NCBI GenBank assembly: GCA_036346405.1
Contig: CM070546.1
Span: forward strand, 97,814,288 to 97,878,287
Direction: 5' to 3'
Source of the DNA: Phyllostachys edulis
Taxonomy: Eukaryota > Streptophyta > Magnoliopsida > Poales > Poaceae
DNA length: 64,000 nt
Made by a program: the position numbers and the translations under genes. Positions 1 to 12,433 of the stretch are shown piece by piece (position 1 is the first letter of the stretch; each line of letters starts with the position of its first letter). Below the pieces are notes generated by a model. It was not told the origin of the DNA and ran no database searches. It saw only the letters and a program-made list of their open reading frames with translations.

Positions 1-65
1 CGGAGAAATCTCTTTATTCATTGATTAATCTCTTTCTGTGAACAGGTAGGTCCTATTTATAGATT
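1..65 (-). repeat. Distal part of a copia 3' LTR, split by gypsy element A
   Basis: Read on the minus strand, these bases continue the copia LTR that begins at 13287 and breaks at 13220. The 5 bases before element A (agatt, 61-65) nearly match the 5 bases after it (agact, 13220-13224), as expected for an aged target-site duplication. The sequence resembles the transcribed end of a copia LTR. The LTR continues off the left edge of the window. Confidence 0.6.
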
Positions 66-836
66 TGTCGGTGTTTTAGAACCGATCTTACGTAAAGATT
101 ATTTGATTCGGGGGGTCTCCTAGAATGGAATCACGCAGAGAGATTGACACGTGTATTTTTATACAGGTTCAGGCCTTCTCTGGAGAGAATAATAACCCTA
201 CTCCTGTGTGTGCATGGTATTGAGTGTGTTTTGTATAATCGGGAGAAAAGACTAAAGCTATTACAGAAGATAGTGTCTAACTGTCTTCCTCCTTGCCCTT
301 TGTCCCCTCCGATCGCTGCCTTTATATAGTCGTGAAGGAATAGCCGTTTTCCCCTGGTGAAGAGACGCCTTATCAAATCCAGTAACGGACGCATGTTTGC
401 AGTAATCATCGGAGTGGTAACCCCTTCACGCCGCCTAGCAATTACTTGTCAGAGATAATGGGGTATTACGTGCTATTACTTAGAGAGTAACAACAGATGT
501 CGATCGCTTGATTCATTAATCAATTGGACCCACTCGTGCAGAGGTTTTATTGATCATAAGGTAGTCGTGGCTGACCTGGTCGTAGAAGAGCTTACGACTA
601 TGAGGTAGTCGTAGAATAACTTACGACTAGATAGTGATCGTAAAAGAACTTACGACCATAAGGTAGTCGTAGCAAGACTTATGATTATGGGGGTGGTCGT
701 AGAAGAACTTACGACCACCTGGTAGGCTTCTCCCTTGTAAATATAAGGGGTATACTTAGGGACCACATGACATCATATTTACCCATAATAAGAATTATAG
801 ATAAAGGATAAAATGAGGATTATTAGATCCTCGTCA
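66..836 (-). repeat. 3' LTR of gypsy element A
   Basis: This 771 bp block is closely repeated at 12454-13219. It starts tgtcggtgtttt and ends ctcgtca on the plus strand. Positions 560-725 hold several copies of a short motif with inverted arms GTCGTA...TACGAC. The two LTRs differ by scattered substitutions and small indels, so the insertion is not very recent. Confidence 0.88.
321..330 (-). promoter_or_regulatory. TATA box in 3' LTR of element A
   Basis: The minus strand reads ACTATATAAAGG here. The same motif is at about 12709-12718 in the 5' LTR and at 16210-16218 in the LTR of element B. Conservation among the three LTRs supports it as the LTR promoter, transcribing leftward. Confidence 0.6.
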
Positions 837-851
837 TCTAGCCCCCCAGCT
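837..851 (-). other. Polypurine tract of element A
   Basis: Directly internal to the 3' LTR, the minus strand reads AGCTGGGGGGCTAGA. A purine-rich run at this position is where second-strand priming is expected. The last bases (CTAGA) are not pure purine, so the exact primer edge is uncertain. Confidence 0.5.
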
Positions 852-1417
852 TCAAGTGAAAATAACTTACTTGGTTAAGGAGTCGTAGATGGTCCTATGA
901 CCACGAGAAGGTTGTGAAAATATGGTCGAATGAAAAACTATTCGATATTTGTACATTACTTTGACCAGAAATATACTTGGTCAATAAGATTGCTTACGAC
1001 TACCAGATAGTCGTAGAAAACTTTTTTGACCATGAAGTAGTCGTAGTATGGTGATAGAAAGTAAAATTTTTCCGATTGATATTTCATTTGGCCAGAAAGA
1101 CTTGGCCAAGAAAGTAATTTTGCTTGAGGTGTAAAAACGAACCTGATTTTCTTGGGCAGACAAACTTAGAGAATCGCAACCGTCTCTTATATGTCTGTTT
1201 GTTGGAGCGGTTCCCAAAACGGTAGCAACCCTTGGATTTCCACCCCTTCAGCCCAAGCATACGGTTATAAATACTTACGGGGGGGGTGAGACTTGGGTTT
1301 CTACTTTTCCCCAAATCGCTCCCGCTGTTCATCGAGTTCTTGCCTTCTCCGCCGTCATCCCAATCGTGCCTTCTTCTAAGACCTTCCTTAATCCAAAACC
1401 TCCTCTTTCTGAGAGAG

Positions 1418-4400
1418 ATGCCCGGGACAGTTTCTAAGTGGGCTGAGTCGGAGATGGATGCGATGAAGATTCAAGCCTTGGTCGACGCCGGGAAGATTCT
1501 AGAGAAGATTCTTGTGAAATGGATTGCGGCGGTTGGACAGTATTGGCCGTCGGGGGAGATTGGGCAAATCCCCGTCTTCCAGGCATATTGTGAGTGTGGC
1601 CTTCGATTGTCTGCTCACCCCTTTCTCACACTCGTACTCGAGCACTTTGGGGTGGAATTAGTGAACCTTGGTCCCAATTCCATCACTATGCTAAGTGTAT
1701 TTGTGTATCTGTGTGAGGCATACTTGGGAATTCCAACAGACCTCGAGCTCTTTCAATATTTCTATGGAATGGCTCGACAATCTGGGATTGCTGGGAGTTG
1801 TGGTCTGAAGCTCCATGACGGGGTGTCAAAGGAGTATATTCAGATGTTTACTCGGTCTTCGTGGCCGGGATGGAGGAAGAGGTGGTTTTACTGAAAAATC
1901 ACCCAAGATGACAATCTTACTTTCGCGGGGAAGGCTGCCGAAAAGAATTCTTTCTGGGATTCAACTCCCAGGGATCTCGGTCGGATTACTCCCTATATTC
2001 AAGACATCAAGGACTTGAAAGAGGAGGGACTAACCGGATGGCATGTGGTGAAGGATTTCATCACACGTCGAATTAGCCCTTTAAAGAAACGAGTACCTCC
2101 TATGTGGAGGAACATGAGGCCGAAAGACCCGACTAGGGACTACGAGACGGGTAAGTGAATCTTCGACTTAGCCCTCGATTTGGTCTTTCTTTAAAGTGGT
2201 CTAATGAATGTCATATCTGTTTGCACAGATCTTTCACAAGCAGAGATTGACGTTCGGGTCAAACTTGTTTGTGAGAAATCTCCGCCACCTGGAGTGGCGG
2301 TTCCTCGAATCCTTGCGGTTTTATCCGAAGAAGAGAAGATGGAGCGCCTAAAGGTAATCAAGGGTTGATTTTATCCTTAGGACTTTTAGAGTCATATAAA
2401 GACTTACGACTGGTTGTTTGTCGTAGAAAAACTTACGACTTGGTAGTGATCGTAGAAGACCTTACGATCAAAGAAATGTCGTAGAAAAACTTACGACTTG
2501 ATATTGGGTCGAGAAAATCTTCTGATGGTCAAGAATACCTTCGCTTTTTTTCTGAGAAAGTAGGCATGGAAAACCGTCGGAGACGACCAAGAGGTCAAAC
2601 CGATAACCATCGGCCTTGAGGATGACAATGGAAAAAGTCCAAATCCTCCGTCTAAGAAGCGTCGACTCGTGAAAGTCGTGACAAGGGAGGGCAGCTCAAG
2701 TTCTTTTATTTCACCGGATCTTCGCAAAATCTGCTGCGAACACTACCGCAAGCGGCCGTGGAGGTTGAAGCTGCTGAAGTCAAGTGATCGGCGGTTTGAA
2801 CCTCTTAAGCGTAAAGCCCGTAAGGCCAAGATACCCTTCTATTATGACAAGAAAACTTTCGCAGTTTCTGCCTCTCCTAGTTTTGTTAAGCAACTAGAAA
2901 AGGAGAACTGGAAGGACTTTATGTCTTTTGTGAAGGACAATGCTAATCCAGCAGAGCCTACGGTCGAGGGTAGCGCTGCTCTTGGAGTGGTCGAGACTGA
3001 TCTCGGCCATCCGGAAAGTCAGGAGACCAAGGAGATGGCTCCTGTTCAAAATCCACAACCAGACGTGGTCTTGGCCGAGCCCATTCTTCAACTTGAACTC
3101 CGACCAAACGTGGTCGTAGAAAAGAAGTCGAAGAAATCTTCTGTTGGGAAGATGACTCCTATGTTCCTGCTTAGGTCCAGGGTGCAAATGTATGTGAAAA
3201 AGACTAAAATGTAAGAATAGCATTTACCTTTTGCTTTTCATAATTTAACGTGCTTTTTTTTTGTTGCTCTTAGCCCGACTCCTTCAGCCCCCGAGGATGC
3301 TTCTATTGAGAAGTCCATTGCCGCTTCTCCAGTGGATGGAGAGACGACAATAGGAGTAGTCGAAGGATCATCTACTACCCGAGTGGCGGAGGAAATCGTG
3401 GCTTCTGAAGTGGTTGCTACAACCACTGAGGTAGTTGCTACGACCGCTCAGGTGGTCGTGGAGATAGCAGAGGCAGCGGTAGAAGCCTCTGGCCAAGGTG
3501 GTGATGTACCTGACCACCGTGCCCGGAAGAAAGTCGTTGCAGACGTTCCTCCCGGTCTCCAAAGAGAAGCTGCAGTTATAGAATCAGAAGACAATGATTA
3601 CTTCAACTTCTGTGCTGATTTCTTTGGGCCTGCTTCCATCGTGGGGTCTTCTGCTTTTAGATCTCGCTATCGAGTCCCTCATCCCAAAGATATTCCCAAC
3701 AGAAGGGAAACTTTTGACAACAAGCATCTCGAGAAGGTTTGGTGGGATCAAGTCGCGAAGATAGATAAGTTGAAGAGTCCAGCGATGGTTTTCTCGATGT
3801 TTGCTCGGACGACCATGAATGTAAGTATTTAAGGATACTTATATGTGTGGCCTTCCTTGCTTCTTCTTGTCTTTCTTTTTGCAAAAAGCTCGGAACAAAT
3901 TGCAAGTTGTTGGTGAATATCACCGACAACTTATAAAGCTACGACAGAAAAGCGTAACTTCGCGAACAAAGCGGAGGGTGGTAAGTCACTGTTATTCGTA
4001 GTCGTTTTAGGGTTTGACTACTTATACAGTGCTTATGAGGTTTGTCGTGGAAAAACTCATGACTAGGTACTAGTCGTGAGTTTTACTTATGACTAGTTAG
4101 ATAGTGCTCATGTCTACTTTTAACCTTTACAGGTTAAATAGCGACGAAAAGACCCTGGCCGACTTGCTCGATTATGAAAAAGAGGAGTCGAGAAAGCTAG
4201 GGGAAGAGATAGAAGACCTCTTGAAGAAGCTTCAGGAGGCTAACTCTGCAACTGAAAAATTGCAGGGAGAGATAAACAGTAAGTGCTGCATTTAAGACTG
4301 CTTATGTCGTTGATCTTTACCTTTTTAACTCTTACTTCTTTTCAGAAAAAGAGGACGAAATGAGAAGGCTCCAAATTGAATTTAAAGATAAAACTTTGGT

Positions 4401-5234
4401 TGTTCATGAGATTTCTCGTATCGCCAAAGATAAAGATCAAGAGGTTGAAAGGCTAAAATCTCGGCAAGCAGGTAAGCAATTCTTTACCTGCAATCCTTCA
4501 CGAGTTCTTTTCTTATTCTGATTCTCATTTGTTTTTAGAAATTGAACTTCGAATCGAAGGCTCAAACTAAGGATCGAGAAAAACCATGATTCTTAACGAG
4601 ACCATCCGCATTACCAAGGAAAACGCAAAGGACATTAGATTATGGGAGGAGCGGCATGCTGAGACCATTGCTTCCCATAATAAGGAAATCGAGAAATTAG
4701 ATTCTCGACTAGCAGGTAAGGAATTCTTTACCTGTGAACTAGTTCTTTCCTCTTCTAGGAATTATTTTTGCTTGACTGGTCTTACCCCTTTCAGAGCAAG
4801 TAGTCGAGAATGAACAACTTCGCGAGGCTTCGACTCGTAACCAACAAGAGATGAAGTCGATGAAGATTAATCTTCAAGGCAACATCACGCTCCTGAACAA
4901 TATACTTGGTGAGCTGCGTGGTGAGGGAAAAACTCCTCCAGAAGACACGATAGCTGCTCATATAAGTACTATTGGGGAACAAGTCGGGACTTTGCAAGAA
5001 CTGGTGACCACTCTGGAGGCCAACTAAGCTGACTCAATAAAGGAGGCGGTCGAAGGTGCAATAAGTTATGTATGGGCAAAACTTAAAGCTCATGACCCCA
5101 GCCTTAATGTGCAACCAATCGACGCTGACTTCGACTGCCCCGAGGCAGAAGCAAGTCGTTTGATTGAAGAAATGCAACCAGTCGGCAGGAAGGTCTTGAA
5201 GGAGATGCAACTGGGATCTCTCTCTTCAGAGTAG
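1418..5234 (+). pseudogene. Antisense accessory ORF of element A (putative gypsy-type transposon protein, PF04195-like), about 9 exons
   Basis: This gene runs opposite to gag-pol, between pol and the 3' LTR. Its N-terminal part (1418-1890) resembles the plant domain Pfam names 'putative gypsy type transposon' (Transposase_28); a recognisable stretch is HPFLTLVLEHFGVELV. Good splice borders give introns at 2151-2228, 2354-2563, 3211-3273, 3821-3888, 3981-4132, 4279-4345, 4472-4538 and 4716-4794. Exons 6-9 encode a charged coiled-coil-like region. The reading frame shifts near 1860 and again near 1905, and an in-frame TAA interrupts the last exon near 5025, before the natural end at 5232-5234. 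Those breaks make it a pseudogene. I chose the ATG at 1418, although an in-frame ATG at 1286 exists. The function of this protein family is not known. Confidence 0.75.
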
Positions 5235-6139
5235 TTTGTAATAAAAACCTGTGAAAACAAACTTTTGCTGATGTAATATATAATACATTTTGTTTCCTGC
5301 AAATTATCTTGTCGAGTAGTTAGTAACTCAAAAGATAATTGACGAACAAAAGACTAAGAATTGAAGTCAAATTAATAACTTTATCCTAGCCCCCGACTAT
5401 TTATTTAGTTTATTTAAATAAACTAGGCAAATAGTATTAAAAGGGTTTCTGAAAACACAGAGGTTTGATTAACTCGTAGTTTTTTATCACGATTGTCATA
5501 CTGCTCGGTCAAAAGAGTAGTAATGAATCGACTCTAGGAAGTTCCTTCTAGTGGGCGGGACCACGTCGCGAGAGAGGAAAGGCTTGACTGGGTGATATTA
5601 CCATCTCCGATCAGATTAATCAAATTGAGAACGACAACTTGAGTTAGGCAAACGTCTAGAGGACTTTAAAAAATTTGTTCGTCCTTCCTTGGTGGACTCG
5701 ATAAGTCTGTCCTGGTAGCTAAGGTAGGAAACTGAACTATGCTAGGAAGTTCCTTCTAGTGGGCAGGACCACGTGCAGAGAGGAAAGACTTCGACTAGAT
5801 GTGTTTCTTCCTCTGACCAGTTGAAACGGAACGGGTACACCAAAGGCGGTTGAATAAATCTAAGAAAGTGCACTCTGCTTAGAGTATTTTTCAAAATAAC
5901 TGAAGAAATAAACTAAAGTGAAAAGAGCTGGCTTTAAGAATATTTCGACCAAATAGAACCCGAGCTCTTTGTATTGGCAGCAAAAGTAAGTAACGAGTCG
6001 ACACTAGGAAGCTCCTTCTAGTGGGCAGGACCATGTGCAGAGAGTAGAGGCTTCGACTAGGTGATGTTACCTGTCTTTCGACCAGTGTAAAGAAAAATGG
6101 GTGTTTGGAATGTAGTCGAAAGATTATGAAAGCACTACT
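5235..6139. repeat. Non-coding spacer of element A with a triplicated ~70 bp block
   Basis: This stretch separates the antisense ORF from integrase. Three related blocks begin at 5533, 5742 and 6004. Each opens ctaggaagytccttctagtg and continues through a shared 'ggaccacgt...agagag' segment. Spacings are about 209 and 262 bp. I see no ORF of note. Confidence 0.7.
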
Positions 6140-7430
6140 CAAAAATAAGACAATAGAGGTAGAGAGAACACGAGGCTTTATTATGCGAATGGTTTGTTAC
6201 ACATAAAACTTGCGTGGCGGTCGATGTTCCAAGAATTCGAGAGAACACAGCCATCTTCCATTGCCAATCGTCTTGACCACAGCTAGGTAACTTCGACCAC
6301 TGTGTAAGGACCTTCCCACTTGGGAGCAAGTTTATTCCGATTAGACTTGGATTGGTAGAGTCTCAATACCAAGTCACCTCTGACAAAGGCTGCGAGGTTG
6401 GACCTTCGATCGTAGTATCTCGAAAGGGGCTTATTGGTAGGCTAATTTGATTAAGGCCTAGTTTCTCCTTTCTTGAGTAGGTTAATGTCATCCGCTTGAA
6501 GTTGCTCCTGGTTGGAGTCATTGAAAGTTTCAACTCGTGTTGACCGTATCTTTAGTTCCAGAGAAAGCATGGCTTCGGCTCCGAAGACAAGAAAAAATGG
6601 TGTTTCACAGAGCGACTAGTAGTCATCTGAACGCGCCCATAATACGGAGGGTAATTCTTGTACCCAAGCCCCGAGTGCTTGACGAAATGGGTCAAGACTC
6701 GGTTTTAATTCCCCGTATTATTTGGCCGTTTGCACGTTCGACTGCCCCCATTGCTTTGGGGATGGGCAACAAAAGCATAACATAACTTGGTACCCAACTC
6801 GTCGCAAAATTCCTGAAATTTTGCGCTCGAAAATTATTTACCATTATCTGTAATTATTCGATTTGGAACTCCAAATCGAGTAATTACGCATCTCATCATG
6901 AACCGTTTTGCTGCTTCCGTTGTTATCCCAGTTATAGGTTCGGCTTCGATCCATTTTGTGAACGTATCAATAGCCACAAAAAGGAACTCGAAACCTCCTG
7001 GAGCTTTGGGGAATGGTCCTAGGATATTGAGACCCCATGTCGCAAAAGGCCAAGACAGAGGTATCGTTTGTAATGCTTGAGCTGGTTGGTGTATTCGCCT
7101 GCTATGAAACTGGCATTGGACACACTTTTTAACCAACTCTTTAGCATCGAACAGAGCTGTTGGCCAGTAGAAACCTTGTTGAAAGGTTTTACCGACCAGC
7201 GTTCTGTAGGAAGCATGAGTTCCACAGATGCCACCGTATATGTCATGAAAGAGTGTTAATCCTTCGCTCTGCGGAATGCATCGCATGAGCACCTCTTGAG
7301 TACCTCGTTTATAGAGGACTTCTTCAACCAAAGTATACATTTTGGCTTTTCGGGATAAGCGATCTGCCTCGGGATCGTCTTCGAGTACGGAGCCCTTCTG
7401 AAGATACTCGTAGATGGGAGCCATCCAGGT
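6140..7430 (-). pseudogene. Integrase of gypsy element A, decayed
   Basis: The ORF at 6834-7424 has the N-terminal zinc-binding pattern ending CVQC, then the core WGLNILGPFPKAPGGFEFLF and the second catalytic aspartate in ITDNGK. In this family the first motif normally reads GLDILGPF; here the catalytic aspartate codon is AAT (Asn). After 6834 the frame is interrupted by stops, but recognisable C-terminal pieces continue to about 6140. Integrase would insert the element cDNA into the genome; this copy cannot do so. It lies downstream of RNase H in the normal gypsy order. Confidence 0.82.
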
Positions 7431-7565
7431 ATCCTCGTATTCTAGAGAGCCCGTCTCAATAGGAGGTGTCTCGGTTCTTCAACGAGGGACGGCTTCGAGT
7501 TATTCAAGAAGACTCCTTTTGGTACTACAGATCGGAAGAAGCCATTCGAGCGGTGATGCGAGAAA

Positions 7566-8001
7566 TTATCCTTCGAGGATGAATTGTGCCTCGAAACTGA
7601 AAAAATGATTTTCTAGCTTACGCACTTCCGATAAGTACCGAGACATTGTCAGGTTAGAGCACTGGTACTCTTTCCCGGCTTGATTCACGACTAGTTGAGA
7701 GTCTCCCCTCAAAAGTAGTCGGCGAATCAAGAGCGCTTTCACAGCTCGTATGCTAGCTAGCAAACCTTCGTATTTTGCCACGTTGTTAGTGGCACGAAAG
7801 TTTAATTGTATGGCATACTTTAAGGTCTCTCCGGTAGGAATACCAGACCACCCAACCCGAGCCACTTAAAGTAAGTGACCCGTCAAAGTACATCGTCCAC
7901 TGGCCGTGGGAATCGTACTGGGGATCTTGAACAGGTTCAGGATTTGTCCATTCGGCGACAAAGTCTGCCAAGATCTGGGATTTAACGGCCGTTCGGGACA
8001 T
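7566..8001 (-). pseudogene. RNase H domain of gypsy element A
   Basis: Two overlapping minus-strand ORFs (7786-8001 and 7566-7865) together encode a plant retrotransposon RNase H. The acidic residues appear in MYFDGS, YEGLL and RGDSQ, which matches the D-E-D arrangement. A frameshift near 7860 splits the domain. It would degrade the RNA strand of the RNA:DNA hybrid during reverse transcription. It sits between RT and integrase. Confidence 0.82.
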
Positions 8002-8279
8002 GAAATGGAGGTCGAACTCCCCAAATTCGACTAACTATTTTGCCATGCGTCCCGCTATTTCCCTATTCTGGAGGATCGCTCCCAAGGAAACTCGAACGAG
8101 ACTGACTATTTTGTGCGCCTGAAAATAATGCCGCAGTTTCCTCGAAGACATGAGGAGGGCATATAGAAGTTTTTAGACTTGAGGGTAACGCTCCTTAGGC
8201 CCGTGTAAAACTTCACTAACGTAGTAAACCGGTCGTTGTACGTTTCCACGTTCTACGACCAGTACCGCGCTTACTACCT

Positions 8280-9220
8280 ATGGCGTGGCAACTAGGTAAA
8301 TTAAGAGCGTCTCTTCTGGCCTCAGAGAAACCAAAATAGGAGCACTCGTAAGATACCTCTTGACATCCTCAAAGGCAGTGTTTGCCTCGTTCGACCACTC
8401 AAAACCTTCGTGTTTCCTTAGAAATTTAAAGAAAGGTAGTCCTTTTTCTCCTAGTCGTGCGATGAAACGACTTAAAACTGCCATGCACCTTTCTGGACTT
8501 CTTTCTTTGTGGTTGGAGGGCGCATTTGGAGAATGGCCTTTATCTTTTCGAGATTTGCTTCGATTCCCCGTATAGATACTAGGAATCCAAGCAATTTTCC
8601 TAAAGAGATTCTGAACACACACTTCTCAGGATTGAGTTTTAAGCGGTGCTTTCTGAGGTTGTTGAATGTTTCTTGTAGGTCAGTGATATGATTAAATCTC
8701 TTCATGCTTTTAACGACTAGATCATCAACATAGGCCTCTAGGTTTCGGTCTAGTTGAGATGAAAAAGTCGATTGCATCAAGCGTTGAAAAGAAGCGCTGG
8801 CATTTTTTTTAGACCAAATGACATTTTGACATAGCAAAATATACCAAATGGTGTAATGAATGTGGTCTTTTCTTCATCGTCTAGACACATTGATCTGGTG
8901 GTATCCAGAATATGCATCTAAAAAACTTAATATTTCACAACCTGCAGTAGAATCAACCAACTAATCGATACGAGGTAAAGGAAAATCATCTTTTGGACAA
9001 GCTTTATTAAGATCAGTGAAGTCTACGCATATACGCCATTTGTCGTTTGACTTCCTAACCATTACAGGGTTAGCCAACCACTCTGGGTGGTCTACTTCTC
9101 TTATAAAGCCTGCTTTAAGTAGCTTATCCAATTCTGATTTAATAGCATCTCATCGATCTGGGGCAAATCTCCGTAATTTTTGTTTTACGGATACTTTGTC
9201 GGTAGTAAAAGCTAGCTTTG
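8280..9220 (-). pseudogene. Reverse transcriptase of gypsy element A
   Basis: Minus-strand translation gives, in order, the region leading to VMVRKSNDKWRICVDFTDLN, then FLDAYSGYHQI, then the catalytic box YVDDLVVKS. These are the standard blocks of Ty3/gypsy RT. Stops and frameshifts occur near 8840-8880, 8970 and 9150. The thumb/connection region continues towards RNase H at 8278-8480. It would copy the element RNA into DNA and is inactive here because of the breaks. Confidence 0.87.
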
Positions 9221-9359
9221 TGCTCGATCACCTCCACAGGGACTCGGGCATGTCGGATGCTTGCCACGCGAAGACATCTGTGTTAGCTCAGAGGAAGGTG
9301 ATGAGGGCGTCTTCCTACTTGGGGTCGGAAGTATCCCCAATGTGAATAGTCTTCGAGGG

Positions 9360-9900
9360 CTACCCTGCGTCTAGAGGAACCTCTTTGACCCAGTCGTTCG
9401 GCTTTGGTGTAGCTTTAGGCTTCGACTTGCTAGTCGAAGGCTGACTTTCTTCTCGAGTTGATATTTGACCAACCATCTCGAGGGATCGACGGTCGCAGGT
9501 ATGAGCCATCTTCTTGTCACAATGAATTGTGATCACTCCTTTGGGACCTGGCATCTTAAGACATTGATACCCGTAATGAGTAGCCATTAAGAATTTTGCT
9601 AAAGTTGGTCGTCCGAGTATGGCGTTATATGTAAATGTCGAAATCGACCACATCAAAGGAGATTTTCTCGTCTCGAAATTACTTGGTGAACCAAATATTA
9701 AAGGAAGAGAAACTTGTAATAGGTTTGGTGAAGACCCGATGCGATCCATGAAAAGAGTATCGTCCTGGTCTTACCTTAGTCCTAGGTACTTGCATCTCGT
9801 CCAGGGAACTCGTAAACAAGGTGTTTAATGAGCTGCCACCATCAACTAAAACTTGATTGACCCAACAATTGTTGATGGTGGGCTCGACCACGATCGGATA
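9360..9900 (-). pseudogene. Aspartic protease region of gypsy element A
   Basis: The minus strand encodes VLVDGGSSLNTLF, the retropepsin-type active-site motif, within 9679-9891. A frameshift follows, and the matching downstream part (YNAILGRP, near 9610) is in another frame. Element B carries a closely related copy at 18831-19225. The enzyme would process the Gag-Pol polyprotein. Confidence 0.8.
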
Positions 9901-10139
9901 TCGACCTGGTCGAGTCGAAGGAATCGGGCAGTCACCCTTCTCGAAGGAGATGGTGACCTCCGACCACTTCGGTAATTTATTGACGACAGGAGGATCTATA
10001 GAGTTTACCTCACGTTCGGCAGTTTTAAGCTGTCATTTTGATTCGTATGCCGATGATCCCCCACAGATGTGCTCGACGGTATGTTACGGATCCTGGAACG
10101 ACATCTCCTTATCGTTATCTGACGACTTATGACCACTCG

Positions 10140-12378
10140 TTTGCCCTACCTGCTCGAGAGTGGGAAGTGGTCCTTTGCCGTTGTAGTAGTCCTCGAGCTT
10201 TCGTTGGAAGACTTCGGCGATTCTGGAGTCATGTCCTTCCTTTTATGGAAAGGACACCACCTAGGCTTGTCGTTTTTCCGATCAGGACGCTTACCTTTGC
10301 CTCGGTCGAAGTACGGCTTGGAGGTTCGTGGCTCTTTATCGTTTACAGCCAAGACCTCCTTGGAACCGCTGGCTTGGGTTTTTTGACCCTTCGCCTTGTT
10401 CTTGGACTTCTTTGCTTTCTTATCCTTCATCTTACCAACTTCGTCTGGCTCTCAAGAGGTATTGTCTTCTCGATCGATTGTGTTGTTCCACTCGACTGCC
10501 TCAGAAGCAGTCGCATATCGATCGGCCATCTCAAAGAGCTCGGCGACAGTAGTGGAAGGATTCAAAGCGATATCTTCCGTTATCCTTCTACTACAGATTT
10601 CTTGCTTGAAAGCCCTGATGACAGATGAATCAGAAACTTCCAGAATTGAATTATGAACCTGACTAAAGCGCTTGATGAATTGGCGCAAGGTCTCGTGGTC
10701 GTTCTGTCTCATCCGGTGCAAGTCGTCCTCCTTCCTAGGGCGATTGTAGGTGCCTTGAAAGTTCACTAGTAGAAGGTCGCAGAGGTGTTGCCAAGAATAG
10801 ATCGACTCAAGTGGTTGGTTTAGTAACCACGATCGAGCAGACCCTTCGAGCACAGTTGAAAGGTAATTCGCCATTACATGCTCTCCTCCCCCTGCTGCTC
10901 GGACAGCTATTGTATAAATTTGAAGGAACTCGATGGGATTTTGGGATCCATCGAACTTTTCCATGTTCACTGGTCGAAAACGAGGTGGCCAGCAAACAGC
11001 TCGGAGGTCAGGCGAAAATGCCCGACATCCGGTAATAACTTCTTGACGCCTCCTTTGTAGGAAAGAAGGGTTGATATCACCAGGTGATCGTATTTGACGA
11101 TACCTAGTAACAGGTTGACCCGACCTGTAGTAGGTCTCGGTCCTACGAGGGAAATACTCCTCGTATTCCATCTGCTGCTGCGGATTTCCATATCGGAATG
11201 GTGAGCGATCACCTCTCCGAGGGGCTTGTTGATCATCAGTCGTTCGAAAGACATTTCTCCGAGTAGGAGATCAATGCGACTCGCCGTTGCATAGATTTCT
11301 ACGTGGTGATATGTTTGATCGACTGGTAGCTGAAGAAGTTGTATTGCTACGACTTCCTGAATGATGTCGGCGAGGTGCTTCCAGTCTTGCTATCGTAGTC
11401 CGAAGCCTTTGTGCGATCTCTTCGTCGAAGAGGTCATAGCATGGCGCTCGGGCGAGCTCTCGAGTAGGATTCTCGAGCAAGTCGTTGATGTGCTGGAGCT
11501 CTTGAGCTTTCTCTGATTGATATTGGATGCGCCCAGGCAAATTTTTCTGGGCTGCAATCTTCTTCCGTCGAATAGCCTCAAGATCTTCCATATCCTTAAG
11601 TCTATCTCAATGGAGTGCGACTATGTCGAGGATTTCCCTCGCGCTCATCAAAGTGTTGGTTCTGTCCATCACCGGTGGTGCCCTTGCCATTGCCACGAGG
11701 GGGTGCAGTGCGTGATCTTCGGGGAGTGTCCCTAGCTTGGTCTCTAGAAGAGTGACCTTGATCTAAGGGAAGGACGAAGACCTCCCGTTGATGATTCTCA
11801 CTTGCGCTCGAGGCCTCCCCGCTTGAGGAGTAGTCGAGAGACACCATCTGGCGACTTGGAGTAATCCCCTCCAAGAAGGGGAACTCTGGGTTATAACCGT
11901 CTCCATCCGTAGGTGTGATCTGCAGAGAGATGGTCGAATTTGCAGGAAAAACATGCTTGATCCCGCTCTCTCTGGAGTTATCCGGAGAGGGAGGACCACC
12001 AGATGCTGGTGAAGTCCTGGAATTGTGGCTTCCAAAGCTTGTCTCACCAGGTCGGACCGCCTTAGGGGGACTTGAACACTTGGAGGAAAAACTCTCGTCG
12101 TGTTGTGAGTCCGCCTAGGTGTAGTCCTGATTGTGGTCGGATTGACCCTTGTCCTTTGAAGGAATTGATTCCTCTGTTGGACGTACTGTTGTGGGGGATA
12201 AGGATCCCTCCTCAACTCTATCAGTGGCATGGTCTCTTGGATCTGCGGAAAGATCCCTGGAGGCAGCAACACCGTCGGATGAGTCGATACTCGGTTCGTA
12301 ATCGAAATCGGCATCCATGTCGACGTCTGCGTAATTTGCCAAGTCAAACCAGTTCTCCTCGTTCCATTCTCCTGCCAT
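10140..12378 (-). pseudogene. Gag of gypsy element A
   Basis: The start is the ATG at 12378, giving MAGEWNEENWFDLANYA; element B has nearly the same start. A retrotransposon gag domain lies at 10452-11171 (for example LNQPLESIYSWQHLCDLL). A basic tail with a degenerate zinc-binding WCPFH motif lies near 10250. Gag would assemble the virus-like particle. The reading frame changes at least three times (around 12115, 11600 and 11170). Confidence 0.83.
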
Positions 12379-12433
12379 GAGTGCATGAGATTTGGGAAAA
12401 AAAAGAGTATGTTGACAAGAGATTACCGGAAGA

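Noticed and set aside
10038..10628. Plus-strand ORF of 196 codons
   Set aside because: It is antisense to the gag region of gypsy A and has no domain; the minus-strand reading is clearly gag.
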